Shown: piece after piece, positions 46,990 through 60,900 of the stretch
Numbering within the stretch: position 1 is the first letter of the stretch
Layout of the letters: every line of letters begins with the position of its first letter
From: Lithospermum erythrorhizon
Lineage: Eukaryota > Streptophyta > Magnoliopsida > Boraginales > Boraginaceae
Reading direction: 5' to 3'
Length of the DNA: 64,000 bases
Assembly (NCBI GenBank): GCA_019722365.1
Contig: JADFUC010001987.1
Location: forward strand, 1 to 64,000
Translations under genes and position numbers: made by a program
The notes under the pieces: generated by a model
The model's database searches: none
The model's input: only the letters and a program-made list of their open reading frames with translations
What the model was told of the DNA's origin: nothing

Positions 46990-49625
46990 AAGAAGTATTT
47001 GTAGAGTGTAACGCCACAACGAACGACAAGACGTTAGTTTCAGATTGCAAAGCACAACAAGGGCAAAGTGAATCAAGGTATGCCAATGAACGAAGGCCTC
47101 GAGATTAATGTCGACCAAAGAACAACATGCCAAAAGCATGTTAGACGACACCAATGTTATCAGGCACAAATTATTAGGAGAGAACGAGCATGTCAAGTAC
47201 AATCTACACAAAGGAAAATCACAATGGGCTGCTCGACTAGTGCAAATACATCAACACGTGAATTGCGGAACGGTTGCAAATTTTTAATTTTAAAATGTTT
47301 CTTTATTTTTAGCAATACACTAACATATATAATTATTACTTAAAAAATAGAAGAGAATCGCGGTTGGACATGTAGAAGTTCACTTTCGCGTATTAGAATT
47401 GAAAGAATGCCTGGATTGCAATCGAACTTTGAGTATGGGAGCTCAAGTAGAAGTGGACAAAATAGAATTCTCGGTATGCTTTAAATACTTTTAACTAATT
47501 GAAAAATATGGCTTATTAAGAGTAGAAACTTATGGTTTCATATATGTGCATCCAGGTAACGAGGATTTAGATATGGATGAGGATGTAGATACAACACGAG
47601 AAGAAAATGCAGTCATCAACCCTACTGCAGGTATGTACTTTATTGTACTCGATTTCAATAATACTCCAATCTTACCATTAATAATCATTTCTTATTTACT
47701 TCAATATTTGATTGGACCACTACAAAATAGAATGTAAATTTTATATTTAGTTCATAATTTACATGTATATTTTTCATTTGAATGACATCATCGAAGTGTT
47801 AAAATTATATATAAATTTATGTAGAACATGTTGGTGGTGAAGAAAATCAGAGAATGGGTGCAAGAAGATATCATAATATAGCACGTAATTATCAAGAAAG
47901 AGTTGAAACTATAAAATACACCCTACCAAAACCCGGATCATGTTCATATTGCCATGCAACACTATTTCATAGGGAATCGTTGCAAAAATGTTGTCTTGTG
48001 AACTTTTAAAGTCATCAAATTTTACACCCAAATTCACCCGGAATGCTTGAATTATTCTCTCGCTCTTCAAACACCAAGGTTTATTTTCTCGCAAGCATAT
48101 CCGGTATACAACAATGCCTTTGCATTTACTTCGATGGGAGTACATTATGATGAAAATCTAGCTGGAGGTGGAGAAGGGGTATATACATTTCGTGCACATG
48201 GAGCAATATACCATCGGATAGGAAGCTTAATTCCTGTTCCGGAAATGAGGTCTGGGATATACCAATCCTATATCTGACAATGCATCACGCAGGCCTTGTT
48301 AAGGATGCTTCGAAAGTAATTCGCCTATAGTGAAGCTCGTTGTGAAGATACAAAAATACTACAAAAGCATAATCGCTTTTGTCCAACTATTACGCCCAAC
48401 CAGTCACCGACAAGTGCTTACCCACGCCAGCCATTGCTCATCAAGCAACAAACACCAAACATGCACCAATATAGTATTTATTAACCGTGATCTCAAAGTT
48501 GTCATTAAGTATCGCGGGATTTTAGATAACTCCAAGACATGAACCTACGTGATATCAGGTAAACGGTCGGGGAAATTACGAATATTCCGTACATAGCCGC
48601 ATTATGACCCCTTGCAATATGTTCTACTTTTGCCACATGGTTCGTACGGATGGGATGTTAATACCCAAAGCAACAGTGGTGGTAAGGTGACATGTCGTGC
48701 ATTCTACTCATATATGCTACATGTATATCTCTATGACTTTCGTTTTTGTAACTACTTTTGATATATCTCAATACTTAAAAAGCTAATATTATAATTATTA
48801 TTAGATTCGACCAAACAATACATCTCTCCTACTCCGTGATGGACGACTTTTACAACAGCTTTGTCATGCTGACATTTATGCTGTCAAGATCAATCTCACA
48901 AACTAAGATGAATCAAAGATCAACATACCATACGTAGTGACCTCTACAAAGGACTACAAGACTACATCGCCAAAGAGCTAAACAACGCAGTACCAACAAT
49001 GGATTATGAAAAATAACATTCTTTACAAACTTCAAAATGTATTTGATATACTTGCTGATTCATTTGTAGGAAATTCCCGTCGAATATCTTACGTGTCGCC
49101 ATCTTCGCTTCCCCGAAGTAATCGGCATTCAACATCAAAGATACCAAGATCCAATGGCCTTTAGTACACCATTTTCGAATGCCGTATCACGATTACCATC
49201 ACATGCAAACCGTAATCAGAAACAGTGCAATTGCTTCCAAAGCCAATCACCTCAAGATCGCCCGCATCCGGCTTCCAGATATTTAGAAAGCAAAGTCGAG
49301 GAGTTCAAACAATATAATCCAGAGAGGTGTTTTAGGAAGAGTTATTTCATACTCCTATGTGGTTGAATAGCAGGAAAGGAGGCTTCCACATGCTCATATG
49401 CTTATCATACTAGCAGAAATCGATAAATTGAGGAATCCGGATGATTATGATAGAGTTGTTAGAGCAGAGATTCCATCGAAGGTAAATGAGCCATTACTTT
49501 ATGCAACTGTTCTAAAGCATATGATACATGAACCACATGTATATGTGATCGTCAATATCCATGTATGAAACATGGCTCATGCAAAAAAAGGTTTACTATT
49601 TCAATTTTTTATAAATGCATTGACC
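46990..49625 (+). pseudogene. Helitron Rep/helicase N-terminal region, decayed
   Basis: Pieces in the order expected of plant Helitron proteins: a Cys pair motif CSYCHATLF with KCC (47941-47998), AFAFTSMGVHYD and FRAHGAIYHRIGSLIPVPE (48117-48245), DPLQYVLLLPHGSYGWDVN (48605-48665, frameshifted), RSDLYKGLQDYIAKELN (about 48930-48985), then after frame changes LPHAHMLI (about 49390-49410) and the stretch ending in AVLKHMIHEPH (about 49440-49540). These belong to the Helitron-like N domain and the region around the HUH rolling-circle nuclease. Intron-like gaps and stops break it, and the helicase half is missing. 5' TC and 3' CTRR ends were not identified. Confidence 0.85.
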
Positions 49626-49855
49626 GAGGTACGTGTTCTAACTACCATCTTCAATATTTTTTAGGTTGCATCTTTGTTCCAACTTTGCAATTGATGGATC
49701 AAATTGAGCAATGGAACGTTTTGAAATAAAATATATCAAAATAACCTGCAAAAAAGGTAAAACATCAGTGAATTGTTAATTGTTTACTATTTTTAAATTT
49801 CCTTATATAACTTATTTTGTAAAAATAATAATTGGAGTAATATGGTACTTTACAG
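49626..49855. other. Helitron 3' portion or spacer
   Basis: AT-rich, no motif recognised. The usual Helitron helicase motifs that should follow the Rep domain are absent. Confidence 0.3.
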
Positions 49856-50488
49856 GATTTTAGAATGCAAGCTATTAGTCCAGGTTGGAAATGTGCTGTG
49901 GCAATCAATAGTAGAGATTTTTCAAAAGTTATTTCACGCATTTTGAAGGAACAAAAAAAGAAAGGTAATTTTTCTCTATTCTATTTCAAATCACAAATAA
50001 TTATTAATCACTTGAAATGACTAATATCTGAGGAGTTTCATTATATGATAACCAGTGATAAGAGAATTAAGTTTCTTGAGGGATGGGATCTCATAGAGGT
50101 ATTCTATCCTAATCATTTATCAATACCATCAATTATTTTATATCATTTGCAATGACCTAATTACTTGAGTTTTTAAAATTTATCTTCAACCAAAGAGAGA
50201 ATACTAAATTAACAGAAATGAATGTGTTGTTTAATTTCATCATGAATAAAACATGGAAATGAATTAGATACGGTAATAAAATTGGTTGAGCTTATGGTGA
50301 AATATGTATTTTCATTGTAAAAATAATATATCTGCATTTATTACATATTGATTTTTGTTTTACAGTTAAAATACGTGGGACATCTCAAGGCTCCCAAATA
50401 CATGGATGAACGAAAAGCTGCTACAAAACCTATTGCAAATGGGCGATGCAAGAAAAGTGTTGAACTAAAAAAATCGCTACATCATTAG
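49856..50488 (+). pseudogene. three exon-like pieces of an unrecognised gene
   Basis: Exon-like blocks with splice borders: 49856-49964 (TTTACAG acceptor, AAAG|GTAATT donor; FRMQAISPGWKCAVAINS, then FSKVISRILKEQKKK), 50056-50098 (ACCAG acceptor, GTATTC donor; KRIKFLEGWDLIE) and 50366-50488 (TTTACAG acceptor; LKYVGHLKAPKYMDERKAA, ending KKSLHH and TAG). The second and third join in frame; the first does not. I do not recognise the protein. Its position after the Helitron Rep remnant suggests a captured host gene fragment, though it could equally be part of an older gene the Helitron landed in. Confidence 0.4.
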
Positions 50489-52016
50489 ATTACTGATCTA
50501 TTTAGCCGTGATTTTGTACATGTTTGATTGAAGCCATACTAACGATGCTTTAATCAATATGTATATGGTACGGTCTATTGATATTTTAGATTTAGTATTT
50601 GTACATAAATAATACAATTGTTATTGATGTCCTTATCAAATTTGTTTTTTCTTTTTTTCAGTTTTTACTATTATATATTTCATAATGAGATCACACATAA
50701 TCGAGTATACAAAAGATTCAATCATACACCATTACCCGCATAGCCGGATCGCGCGACCGATAACTAGTTTTCATTAATGATGTAAGTTAAGGGACGTAGA
50801 GGGCAATAATGGGGAAGTGGAAATCAAAGTTGGGTAAAGCAGCGCATCGCAGGGGGAACCGCAAAACGGGGCGATGTACGCAGGCAGCTGCGGCGCGCTG
50901 TAGGGGGGCGCGGTGTGGGTATGTGGCGGCTATGGGGGGAAGTGGGCACGTAGCCATTATATGGGGCAGCAAGGGTGAGGTGGTATGGTATTTATTTTAA
51001 TTATGTAAAATATGTGGGCATTTATTTTAATTATGTAAAATATTTAAAATGTTCCCTTATACTTTAGTCCCTATACTAGTGGTCTGTTAGTGGGATAAAT
51101 ACTATTTTAATATAGAGATAATATAGTCATTTAACATTTTGTCTCTTGTAGAAATAATATGTGATACTGTATTATTTCAATCGTGTGTTTTAGTATAATC
51201 ATTTACTATGTATTTTATGGAAAAATTAGGTCTAAAGGCCCGCATGTTAAGAATAGCATGCGGGACCCGTCTCGACAAGCATGAATAAGTTCATGGACCA
51301 CATAGAAAATTACGCGATACCAAAATAGATCCGCCAAAAAAGTTCTTCAATTTATGACATAATTTTTCATATCAATGCATAACCAAATTAGCTTCTCCAA
51401 ATTCTTTATACTTAATTTATTTATCCCATTTTGCAATACTCAAAACGGAGTCATGCTGCTCAATTTCAAGATTCGACTCCCTCACTCACGGAAGCCGTAA
51501 TAATGGAGATATATAGAGAAAAGTGAGAAACGGGAGAAAGAAAGAGAGCTATGGAACGGGTGGATTATAATTGAAAATGGCATTCTTGCAATCCTCCATC
51601 CTAGCTCCAAGCACAATACTCAAATCGACAAGTTATCTTTCACACTAACACGCCTATCACCAACTCGCCGGTCTCGCCTCGTGAGTCACGCCGGTTTGAT
51701 TTCAAGATTCGGTCAATGACTATCTTTCCAATTCCCTCAATAGCCTCAGAGGTTGCGCTCGGGTAAATTTCACAAGGTACTATTTTTTCTTATTTTCGTC
51801 GACTTTAACAATTCGTGAGATGGGGTTTGATTTAGAAAGATTTAAGACGGTGATTAAGATTACTAATTTGCGAAGCAATTGGGAGCTTAGATTGTAATTA
51901 AGGAGAGAAAGGAGCTACAAACGTTATAAAGAGAAGTAATGCTTGGCCATTAATAATATTAAATATCAATTCGCTCAAATTACATCCTACATATTTACCT
52001 CAATGTTACCGCACGA
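50489..52016. other. intergenic DNA with a GC-rich island
   Basis: At 50735-50975 base composition is markedly GC-rich (CGCAGGGGGAACCGC, GGGGCGATG and similar). Both strands show open frames of about 60 codons there that look accidental. An imperfect 29-base duplication (TTTATTTTAATTATGTAAAA) sits at 50991-51042. A perfect hairpin CCCGCATG...CATGCGGG is at 51239-51264. No gene was recognised. Confidence 0.35.
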
Positions 52017-52283
52017 CACCTATGTTTACCCAATATTTCAGTCGATCACCTATGTTTACCTATTAGTTTTATCACGAGAGTTAACCGGCCCCACGATCAC
52101 CTATCTTGAAAAAGTTCTACCAATCACTGCTCGATTAAAGGAAAAGACGAAAATGCCCTTTATCGAAAAGTCACGTAAGCCACGTGACGAAATGGTGATC
52201 GACCGAATCTTTTAAAGATAGGTGAACAACTAGACGGTTTGAAACATAGGTGATCGACAGGAAACAACTTGTAAACATAGGTG
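52017..52283. mobile_element. foldback/MITE-like element with iterated CACCTAT motif
   Basis: Three inverted pairs are nested around one centre: CACCTATGTTTAC (52017-52029) with GTAAACATAGGTG (52271-52283), CGATCACCTATGTTT (52043-52057) with AAACATAGGTGATCG (52243-52257), and CACCTATCTT (52098-52107) with AAGATAGGTG (52215-52224). All pairs match perfectly over the bases quoted. The centre holds a CG-containing sequence with CACGTAAGCCACGTG. It is non-coding; the true ends may lie a little outside. Confidence 0.7.
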
Positions 52284-52593
52284 ATTGCCGCTGCCATTAA
52301 CCCTATTTTTAATTGGGGTACTGTATTTAGATACCGTATATAGCATTTGCGATTGCAAATTGATATTGATATGCTCAAATATTCAAATATATTTCCATGG
52401 ACGCCACTTCACCAATCCATCAAGTGTCTACTACCATCGAGTAATATAGATTGAGTAAAGTATAATACGACACATTCTACACCCAAAGAGACTTCAACTA
52501 TCACGTCATATCGCTTGTCACAAATGTGATAGCCGAATACAACGCTCATAACGTCTTCGTCTCTTACCTTCTCCTTTAAACGCTTGAACGAAA

Positions 52594-52767
52594 CTTTTTT
52601 GCATCAACTACTTGAATTGGTACACTGATGGAGACCTACATCATTCAAATGAGAAACATATACTACTACAATGTATGATACTTTTTTGCATCAACTACTT
52701 GAATTGGTACACTCATGGAGACCTACATCATTCAAATGAGAAACATAGACTATTATAATGTATGATA
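52594..52767. repeat. 87-bp tandem duplication
   Basis: Units at 52594-52680 and 52681-52767 start CTTTTTTGCATCAACTACTT and are nearly identical (a few substitutions, for example CTGATGG versus CTCATGG). A TATATAT-rich palindromic stretch follows to about 52803. Confidence 0.85.
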
Positions 52768-52887
52768 TATATCATATATTGTAGTAGTATATATATTATA
52801 TATACTTCAGTTGGTCAGCACAATCCAAAGATGTCTCATTCAATCGTGATTATAATAACTTTTCTTCTTTGAAATTGCTAGTATAAT

Positions 52888-53490
52888 ACTAAGGGATGGG
52901 AACAACAAAAAAACCTCGAACCGATTTCAACCTAATTTGCTGATTTTTTTCAACCTCACCGATATGGTTCAAACAATTTCAAAACCGAACTTTTTTTATG
53001 CGTTTTACTAAAAAACCGCGAATAATAATATAATTTTTAATATTATATTATATAGATATTTTTACAATTAATCGAGATTTATAATTTTATTTAACAATTT
53101 AAAGACGTGCTCCACAAAAAATCGATATTCTACTCTATGGCCTATCAATCGATCCTATGAGGATGAAGATTATATTTGTAAGTATTTTGGCTTACATGGC
53201 TCAACAATATATTGATGATTTCTTTTGAAGATCATAATTACTCATCACCGCCTCATAACTATTATTCACAATTAACAATATTTATTTTGACAAATTGACT
53301 ACCTATTTGTTGAACATGGGCGATTGGTCATGTATTTTGACAAATTCAATGTTCAATTTCTCGGCATTTCAATATTTTTGTCGAAAAAACCGAACAAAAT
53401 CGATTCGCACCAAAACCGAGCAAAACCGAAAATGTCATGTCTAAAACCGCACCTAATCGCACAACCGCATTCACTACTATCCTAGCCGCC
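52888..53490. mobile_element. probable non-autonomous hAT-like element
   Basis: The block is bounded by TAAGGGATGGG (about 52889) and an inverted TAGGATAGTAGTG (complement of CACTACTATCCTA near 53470-53482). Subterminal regions are rich in AACCGA motifs on both sides (for example CCTCGAACCGATTTCAACC and AAACCGAGCAAAACCGAAA), as is common for plant hAT MITEs. There is no frame. The inverted ends are only partly complementary. Confidence 0.4.
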
Positions 53491-54992
53491 TATCGGTGCA
53501 TAGTCCAAATTTCCCTCGTGTCATTCAATCGTGATTTATAATAACTTTTTTTTGAAATTGCTAGTATAATATATTCAGTTTATGAATGGAATACCAACTT
53601 AAAATTTAAAGCAAGTAAATGAGCACCAAAATTTATCGATATGTGGTGGTTGTTCACTTTTACCCTCCCCGCCTTCATGTTATTAGCAGATCAAATGATG
53701 AGTTATAAATTATAATACGAATTCACTGTATTCATTGATTCTCGTAACTAACACTTTGTATAAAGAGTATTAATAGTTATGCATTTTGGTAGTTATCTTA
53801 ATTGTTTACACGTAGATCAATGTGAGAGTGATAGTTTTTTTCTGAGAGTTATACTTAGAGGGATATATTTGTCAATCAACAAAGTATGACACATGATGAT
53901 GTGAAATTTTGTCCTTAAATATTATATATAGGGTAGATATATATATAGATTTCATGAGTATGTAGTTTAAAAATAATTGCACATCCAATCATTTTCAAAA
54001 CTGAAACATCCAAAATCTTTATGCATACTAATCAGTAATCACCAAGTGAAGATAGGTCTGCAAACAAGTTGAAATCAATCAAATTTTGGCGACTGAGTCA
54101 TAAGTCTTAACCTAATGCTTTTTTTTGGATCAGGTCTTAACCTCATGCTTGCTTCCACTTTACTAAGTTCAAGTTGGACCCCTAAACTCAAGCTCGATTT
54201 GACTCAACTCGATTTATTATATAGAAAAAAACCAGATTCATTTCAACATATAAATATCGAGAACTCAACTCCAATTCGATTTCAGCATTCCACCTTCAAG
54301 GGGCCAAATTCTAACAAACAAAAAAATGGCATTACAAGATCCAATGCTCAACATATATCACACAGAATCTAGTATTTGGCTCAAGCTTGATTGAGCTTAA
54401 AAGTAACGTTTGTGCTACACCGAATCAAATGTTTGACTCGAAACAATGATATTTTAAAGCAAGTTCGGCTATATTTGTACTTTCGAGTTTCAAATCAAAA
54501 CACTATCGCACCTTTGATTCTTCTTGAACCCATTTGCATGCAATTATTTTAATTTTGATACACTAAACTATTTTTTTTATATATTAAAGAAGCAATTCTT
54601 AGATACACTAAACTATTAATTGAAGGGTTAATCCACTAACTCACTTGGTTGATGAGTGCAATTGGAATCTAAGGCTTTTGTTCCTCATGAGGTCAGTAGC
54701 CATTAATGATGACAAAATATACTATCACACCAAAATACCCTAGTCCATATATTCACAATTGATATACCACCATCAAGAATCCAGCCAAAAAAAAAAGATA
54801 CCATCATGTCATGTGTTAGCATCCCAAAACTGCTTGGCCTCTTTTAGCTAATGTGCTACATTTCAGCACTCTACTTAAGAAGGCATTTGGTCCCCTCCTG
54901 AGTTACAACTGTCAATATATACAACCCTAAAGTGAGCTTAGTTCAATAAGCTTTCAGTTTCTTCACGATTCATCTGCGTGCTCACAGTCCAA
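53491..54992. other. intergenic DNA downstream of SRT1
   Basis: No gene was recognised. The stretch 54080-54480 has repeated CTCAAGCTTGA/TTGAGCT and CTCGATTTGACTC motifs, resembling the subterminal parts of a small DNA transposon. The 3' UTR of the SRT1-like gene should occupy the part closest to 54992. Confidence 0.35.
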
Positions 54993-57900
54993 TTATTCAT
55001 TGTTTTTTATGTCGAGTTCTTTCTTTAATTTTCTGTGCTTCAAATTCACAGGGGGCGAGATTCTGCTAACAGAAAGAGATTTGTACCTGACAATGTTTGT
55101 CGCTACAGCGTACAAGGATATCCTCTTTTGGCTAGAAAGGACATTTCTTTCAATTTCCACAATTTGGCCACAGGATTGAGCTTGAACTGCAGTATTTCTA
55201 AGATTCTGTATTACATCATCGTTGGCTTGATTTATTTCATATGTCAGTTCCTGTAAGACCAGCATCACATTATAGACAATGGTAATTTTCTCCATGAAGA
55301 GCTGATAGAGGAATTATAAGTTTCTATTGGTCCTTTTAATAACCCATAGGAAACAATTACAGCATGCATAGCTCAACTAAAGCAAGACTATAAATTTGTT
55401 TGATTAAAACACACTAATACTACAAGTGGGTTTTGATTATTTTGATCCCTGAATCTACCCAAATAGAATTACATGAATTCTACTGCTAGACCAACCTCAA
55501 ACCACCCCCCCCCTGCATGATTGTATTATTATTCATTCTTTGCCTAAACAATCAAAACAGTACGACATTACTCCCATCATATACAAGATACTGATTGGTC
55601 ACTCGATGTGAATCTATATAATCAACTTTAAGCCTATAGTCAAGTCTGGTTATAGCTCAAAGTACTGTTTGAAGAGTGATAATAAAGTTGAGATTAGAGA
55701 TATAACCTGAAAGTTCATGAAAAACTCGGTGCTGGTGAATGAACACGCACAACCATCACTAAAATTGATCTTCAGCATAATTTTGAGAGGCCTCGTTCTA
55801 AGAGTTTCCCTGGAACATCAAAATAGGCTAACAATTAGCAAATGGAGGAAGTAGCATGCTGGAAAGTCGGTGAGGGAGAAAAAAAATGCTTAAACAATAG
55901 CAAAGGAGTTCCTGTTGCTTCCTCATTACATCGATAAACTGAGGATTGATAATGCACATGTTTGCTGCTATGAGCACATGATTGTTTGGGTTGTACTGAT
56001 GTTTAAAAGTGGTTAGCATGTTCAATACAGATTACAGAATACAAAGAGTGATTTATGCATCTCTCGGTAGGCACTAATTGACCATTAATGGCATTGCTGA
56101 TGAACAAACTAGCATCTCCAACTATTTGACTTGCACAAAAACAAATGTTTCATTGGTTTCCCTTTTTAGTGTGAACAGTTGTTTCTCCAGTAGAGCACTT
56201 TTTAGTTCAGGCCTCTCAGGAAACGATACCTGGATATGTAACAAATTGTGAAATTATTAGACAAGAAGGATTGGCGACATAGAAATACAGAAATACTCGA
56301 GTCCCAGTAGGGTTGATCAATTTTATGAGATACCTGACCTCAATCAAGAAAGGTGAAGAGTGAAGACTGTACCTCAACTGATTTGATAAATGGTAGTGGA
56401 GCTCTGTCTCCATGTATACTCCTAACCTTGAGAGACCATTTTGCATATTTGCTCTCTGGCAAGAACATTCAAATATTAGATAATACCTTGGTGCAAAGGA
56501 TAAAACCGATATACTTCATCCTTCCCAATACAAGTGGGAGGTTTGCCTTTCCCCCCCTACATGTTTTAAGAAAAATTAAGAGGTAGCAGCATAGTGACAG
56601 GAAAATATTAAGGGATTCCGTTCATTTGGCCCCCAAAACTATTTACGGATGGTTAATTTGGTCCTTATAGTTTTAACTTTGGTCAGAATGGGGACTGAAG
56701 TACTGTTAACGATCAATTTGTGAAGTACTGTTCGTTGTTTGCATCCAATGAGCCAGTTTATAAATTTGGTCCTCATAGTTTAAACTTCTGACCTTCAGTC
56801 AGAATGGGGACTGAAGTACTGTTAACAACCAATTTGTGAACTACTGTTCATTGTTTAAGTCAAATGACACTGTTCATAAATTTCCAAAAGTGGCATATGC
56901 ATCAAAGACTGAAAAACATAATAATGACTTGTTCATCAACTTCATGAATCATTTATCTTCTGGAGTTCCTTCAACTTCCAAGAATGTACATTTTTAAACA
57001 ACAAATTCATAAAACGACAAATTAAACAATTGAATTTGATGAACAAACCAAGGAAAAAATCAATTAAAAGAAGAGCATCATTTTGGTCTCAATGACCAAA
57101 TTTGATGTTCTAATAGCATTGTCCTGCCAATTAAACAACAAATTCATAAAATCACACCACCCTAGCTTATCTACATCCACAGATCTAAATGCTTTACTCA
57201 TATGAGCGACGAAGATGGGCTCCAGAAAGAAAATTTCATTAGGGGAAACACGTCAACAAAGGTAGGAGAAAAGCAGAACAAAAAGAGTAAACAAACCCAA
57301 GTAAACTGTCACGTATAAAATCACCAGATTATAAAACATGCAGTTCGTAAAAGCTATGATGGTTTTAAGAATTTAACAATATCAAAGAAACCTTGTTTAC
57401 TATAACAGAATATGCATCCATTGATGTTGATTAAGGTAGTTTCAAATTTAGTAAGCAAGAAGCATCAATTCTCTACAAAAGGTAGTCAGTCTAAAACATT
57501 TCAGTTAGAAGTCAACATAATAATAAATTTATATGCACTATCATGCTTATGCAAGTCAAGATATTCTCCCTGAAATTCCAATGAGGAAAGGCACCAAACA
57601 AGACAGATGAATAATACCTCCAGTTGATTGACCTTGAGTTAAGATGACCTGGAAGTGATCAATACGAACATATGGGGGAATCCATAGATTGATAATGTCC
57701 ATAATCTCAGAAATTATCTGTACAATAAGCATACTTCAGTTCCAATGTGACTCAATTTTCATCATGTCACAATGAATCCATCCAAAAAATTAATATCGAA
57801 ATAAAATAAAGTTTCCATGTATGTCACTCGATATTAACTTATGGTGCATTGAGCAAGGAAACAAAGATCAGTAAACATACTCTGTCCCACTTTAGTGGGG

Positions 57901-60900
57901 AACCTTAACTCTTATGGTCAAAACGAACAAAATTTTCAACACTCAATTCACCTATATGGCTATATTATGACATATCGATCTATATTGATTATTGATTTAG
58001 ATCAGGCATAATTTTGTGAAGCTGCCGATGAAATACTATTTGGAAGGTTATGCTGAATCTCTGACAATATCGGATAAGACTTCAGACTTAAAAGAACCTA
58101 TTCATCCCCTAAGGTGAGGTTTCCCAATCAAATGGTATGGACTATGGAGGGAGTAGTAGAATTACAAGATATATCGATTGGGAGGTCAGGCCAAACAGGA
58201 AGGTAAGAAGATATTTACCTTGTCAACAAACCCATGAATAATCAAACTGGCTCTCTTATCCTTGGGAGTTGGCTGAGAAGTGAAAGAATAAGAATTAGGT
58301 AGCAAAAAGTGGATAACACGTCATGAAACTTTAAAATAAGAAGAATGAGGATAAGATATTTGTTATCCTTTGTCAGCATTACAAGACTCAAAGATTGAGT
58401 ATTAACTTTAAAATAAGTAGAAAGAAGATCAGATATTTGTTACCCTTTGTCAGCGCAACGATACTGAACTGTACATTTTATTAGAGAAACATCTTTTAAT
58501 TGGTCAATCATGCAAAATGTGATGAATCTACTTCGAACATATCTGTACATTATTATCTTCATTTGATTAAACATCCATAGGGGAGAGGGGTTGTCTCTGT
58601 TTGTGTGTACAGATGGGGGCAAATTTTTCTTCTTTTCAATTTTTTAGGGGCGGGCAGGTTAGGTGAAGATAACACCAGCCATGGTGATACTTCTTAATCA
58701 TGCAAATTTTCCTTATGCCTCTAAAAACTTGTTGAGATCTCTATCTTTTATGTTCCAACAAATCAATAAAAACTTGTTGAAATATATCTTTTGTGTTCAA
58801 ACAACCCAAAGCTTAAGACTAAAATCATATGAGTTGATAATAAGATTATACATCGAATTCTATGTATATTCGAACTACTATCATTTGGATAAATGAAAAA
58901 ACAAAAATAGATTAGATTATGAACATTTAGAGGTAAGCTTTGTATGCTCCACGGCTCAAACCCAATTAATCTAACCGCTCAATCATAGTTTGGAATGGCG
59001 GTCCATTAGCGGCAAGCTCAAAGTTGCGGCGTGGCGTCAGCCTTGAATACTTTTACAATTATTATTTTAACAATATTTAGTTAATTAAAAATGTAAAGTA
59101 CTTAATTAAACATCATCAACATGAATTCAAAGTCAAAACAAAAGCATCACAATTTAGCCAATAAATACAAGGATCCAATATGAAACTAGAATGAAAAATA
59201 AAACAAACACCACAATTCAAGGATAAACATAGCAATCACTAAATCATCATCTACCAACTCATCATAGAGACAACTTGATCCACGTCCCAAATAAGTGTGC
59301 TCTTTCTTGAATCTTCATCAAGAGACCCTTCTCCTTTTTCCACGAGCACTTGAAGATAAAGTATTTGCAGACCTCAAATTGTAGTCCAAATCTAGATTCT
59401 CTTCCAACATCAACATTAGTGAAATCATCTTCATTGTTAACAGTGATGACACTAGTATATGAATTTATCTTGTCGGGTTCTCGGTCGTCCACTCATTGCT
59501 CTCATCGATATCATTTAGAAAATTGGATCTATCTTTTCGCGTCACTTGATATCTCTTCAAAACCTGTTATATTTGATATCGCCAATTTGTTCAAGCGTTT
59601 TTGAAGCGACTTGTTTCTCTTTTTTGCTATGAATCTACCAACAAAATAAAAATTTAATGTTCATTTATTTAAAATTATAAAAATAAGCATTCAATTTAAA
59701 TAATATTTTAAAACTTCTTACATGTTCAAAAGAAACTCCGGTTTCTTTAAATCGGATGAAGGCTGCAAATGAAATTTGAGAATCCTTATAACAAATTTAG
59801 CTAAGGTAGGCGCCGATGAACCGTGGTTTGACCACCATTCAGTTGGTGGTCTAGAGAAGTCTTTGCATAATAGCTATTTTTTGAGAGCTAAAAGATCCCT
59901 CCGCATTTAATTCTTGATAATCTTATCTTGCATATCCGTCTTGAATACATTTTCTCAGAACATATTTGAAAACTCATGTCTCAACATCGAATGAATATTT
60001 TCGATGCTTATAGAACAAAGGATTCAAATAATTTCTGCGGCATCTGAGCCTATATGTGATTATTCCATCTTATCAATAAGTTTAAGATTTCCATGTACTT
60101 ATCTTTATCATAAGCTTTTTCAATAGTCTCTTTTGCTTTATCCACTTAGACTTCGTAAATATATATTCCATTGCGGACTTTTGTTCTCCATCATTAAATG
60201 CATTAGCGCTCAAAAGTGGACCACGATCCTAAGAAGATTATAAGTATTTTTTAAAAGGTTGTATCAAAACAATTTTTCACATTTTTCCTTTCTTTTGCAA
60301 ATTTGCTATGACCCACTCATCTGAAGTAAGCGGACTCCTCAATTTTCTCTTCATGGAAACCTCTTGAGGTTAAGAAGCACAGCAAAAGCGAGTCTTGGCC
60401 TAACCATTTCTTTACCACAATAGCGTTCACAAATACATATGCAAGAGTTTGGATTCGACTATAAATGTAACCCACGCACCTTAATAGCCCTCTCAATTGT
60501 TCTCTTGAACCTAGGAAGTATAAAGATGTCTTCAAACATCAAATCTAAGCAATGTGCTGGACAAGATGTAAAAAAAAATGTGGATATTTTGCCTCAAGCA
60601 ACTTACCGGCTAACACATTTTTAGAAGCATTATCTCTGACAACTTGAACAACATTTTCAGGCCCAAATTTATTAATGAAGTTCTTTGAACAAGCCCAGAG
60701 TGAGAACAAAATTTTGGACAAAGAAAAGAATGTGTTGACAAGGATGTTGAAGAACATATGGAGAAATGAGGAAGTAAAGAATGGAGATGCGCTTTGATGG
60801 GCGATGGGTGGGCAGATAGAAATGGGAAAACTTATCAATTTCTTAGTGAATACTCTAGAGGAGTATCTTTGTAGTTTCTGATTGAGGCTTCTTGCTTTTC

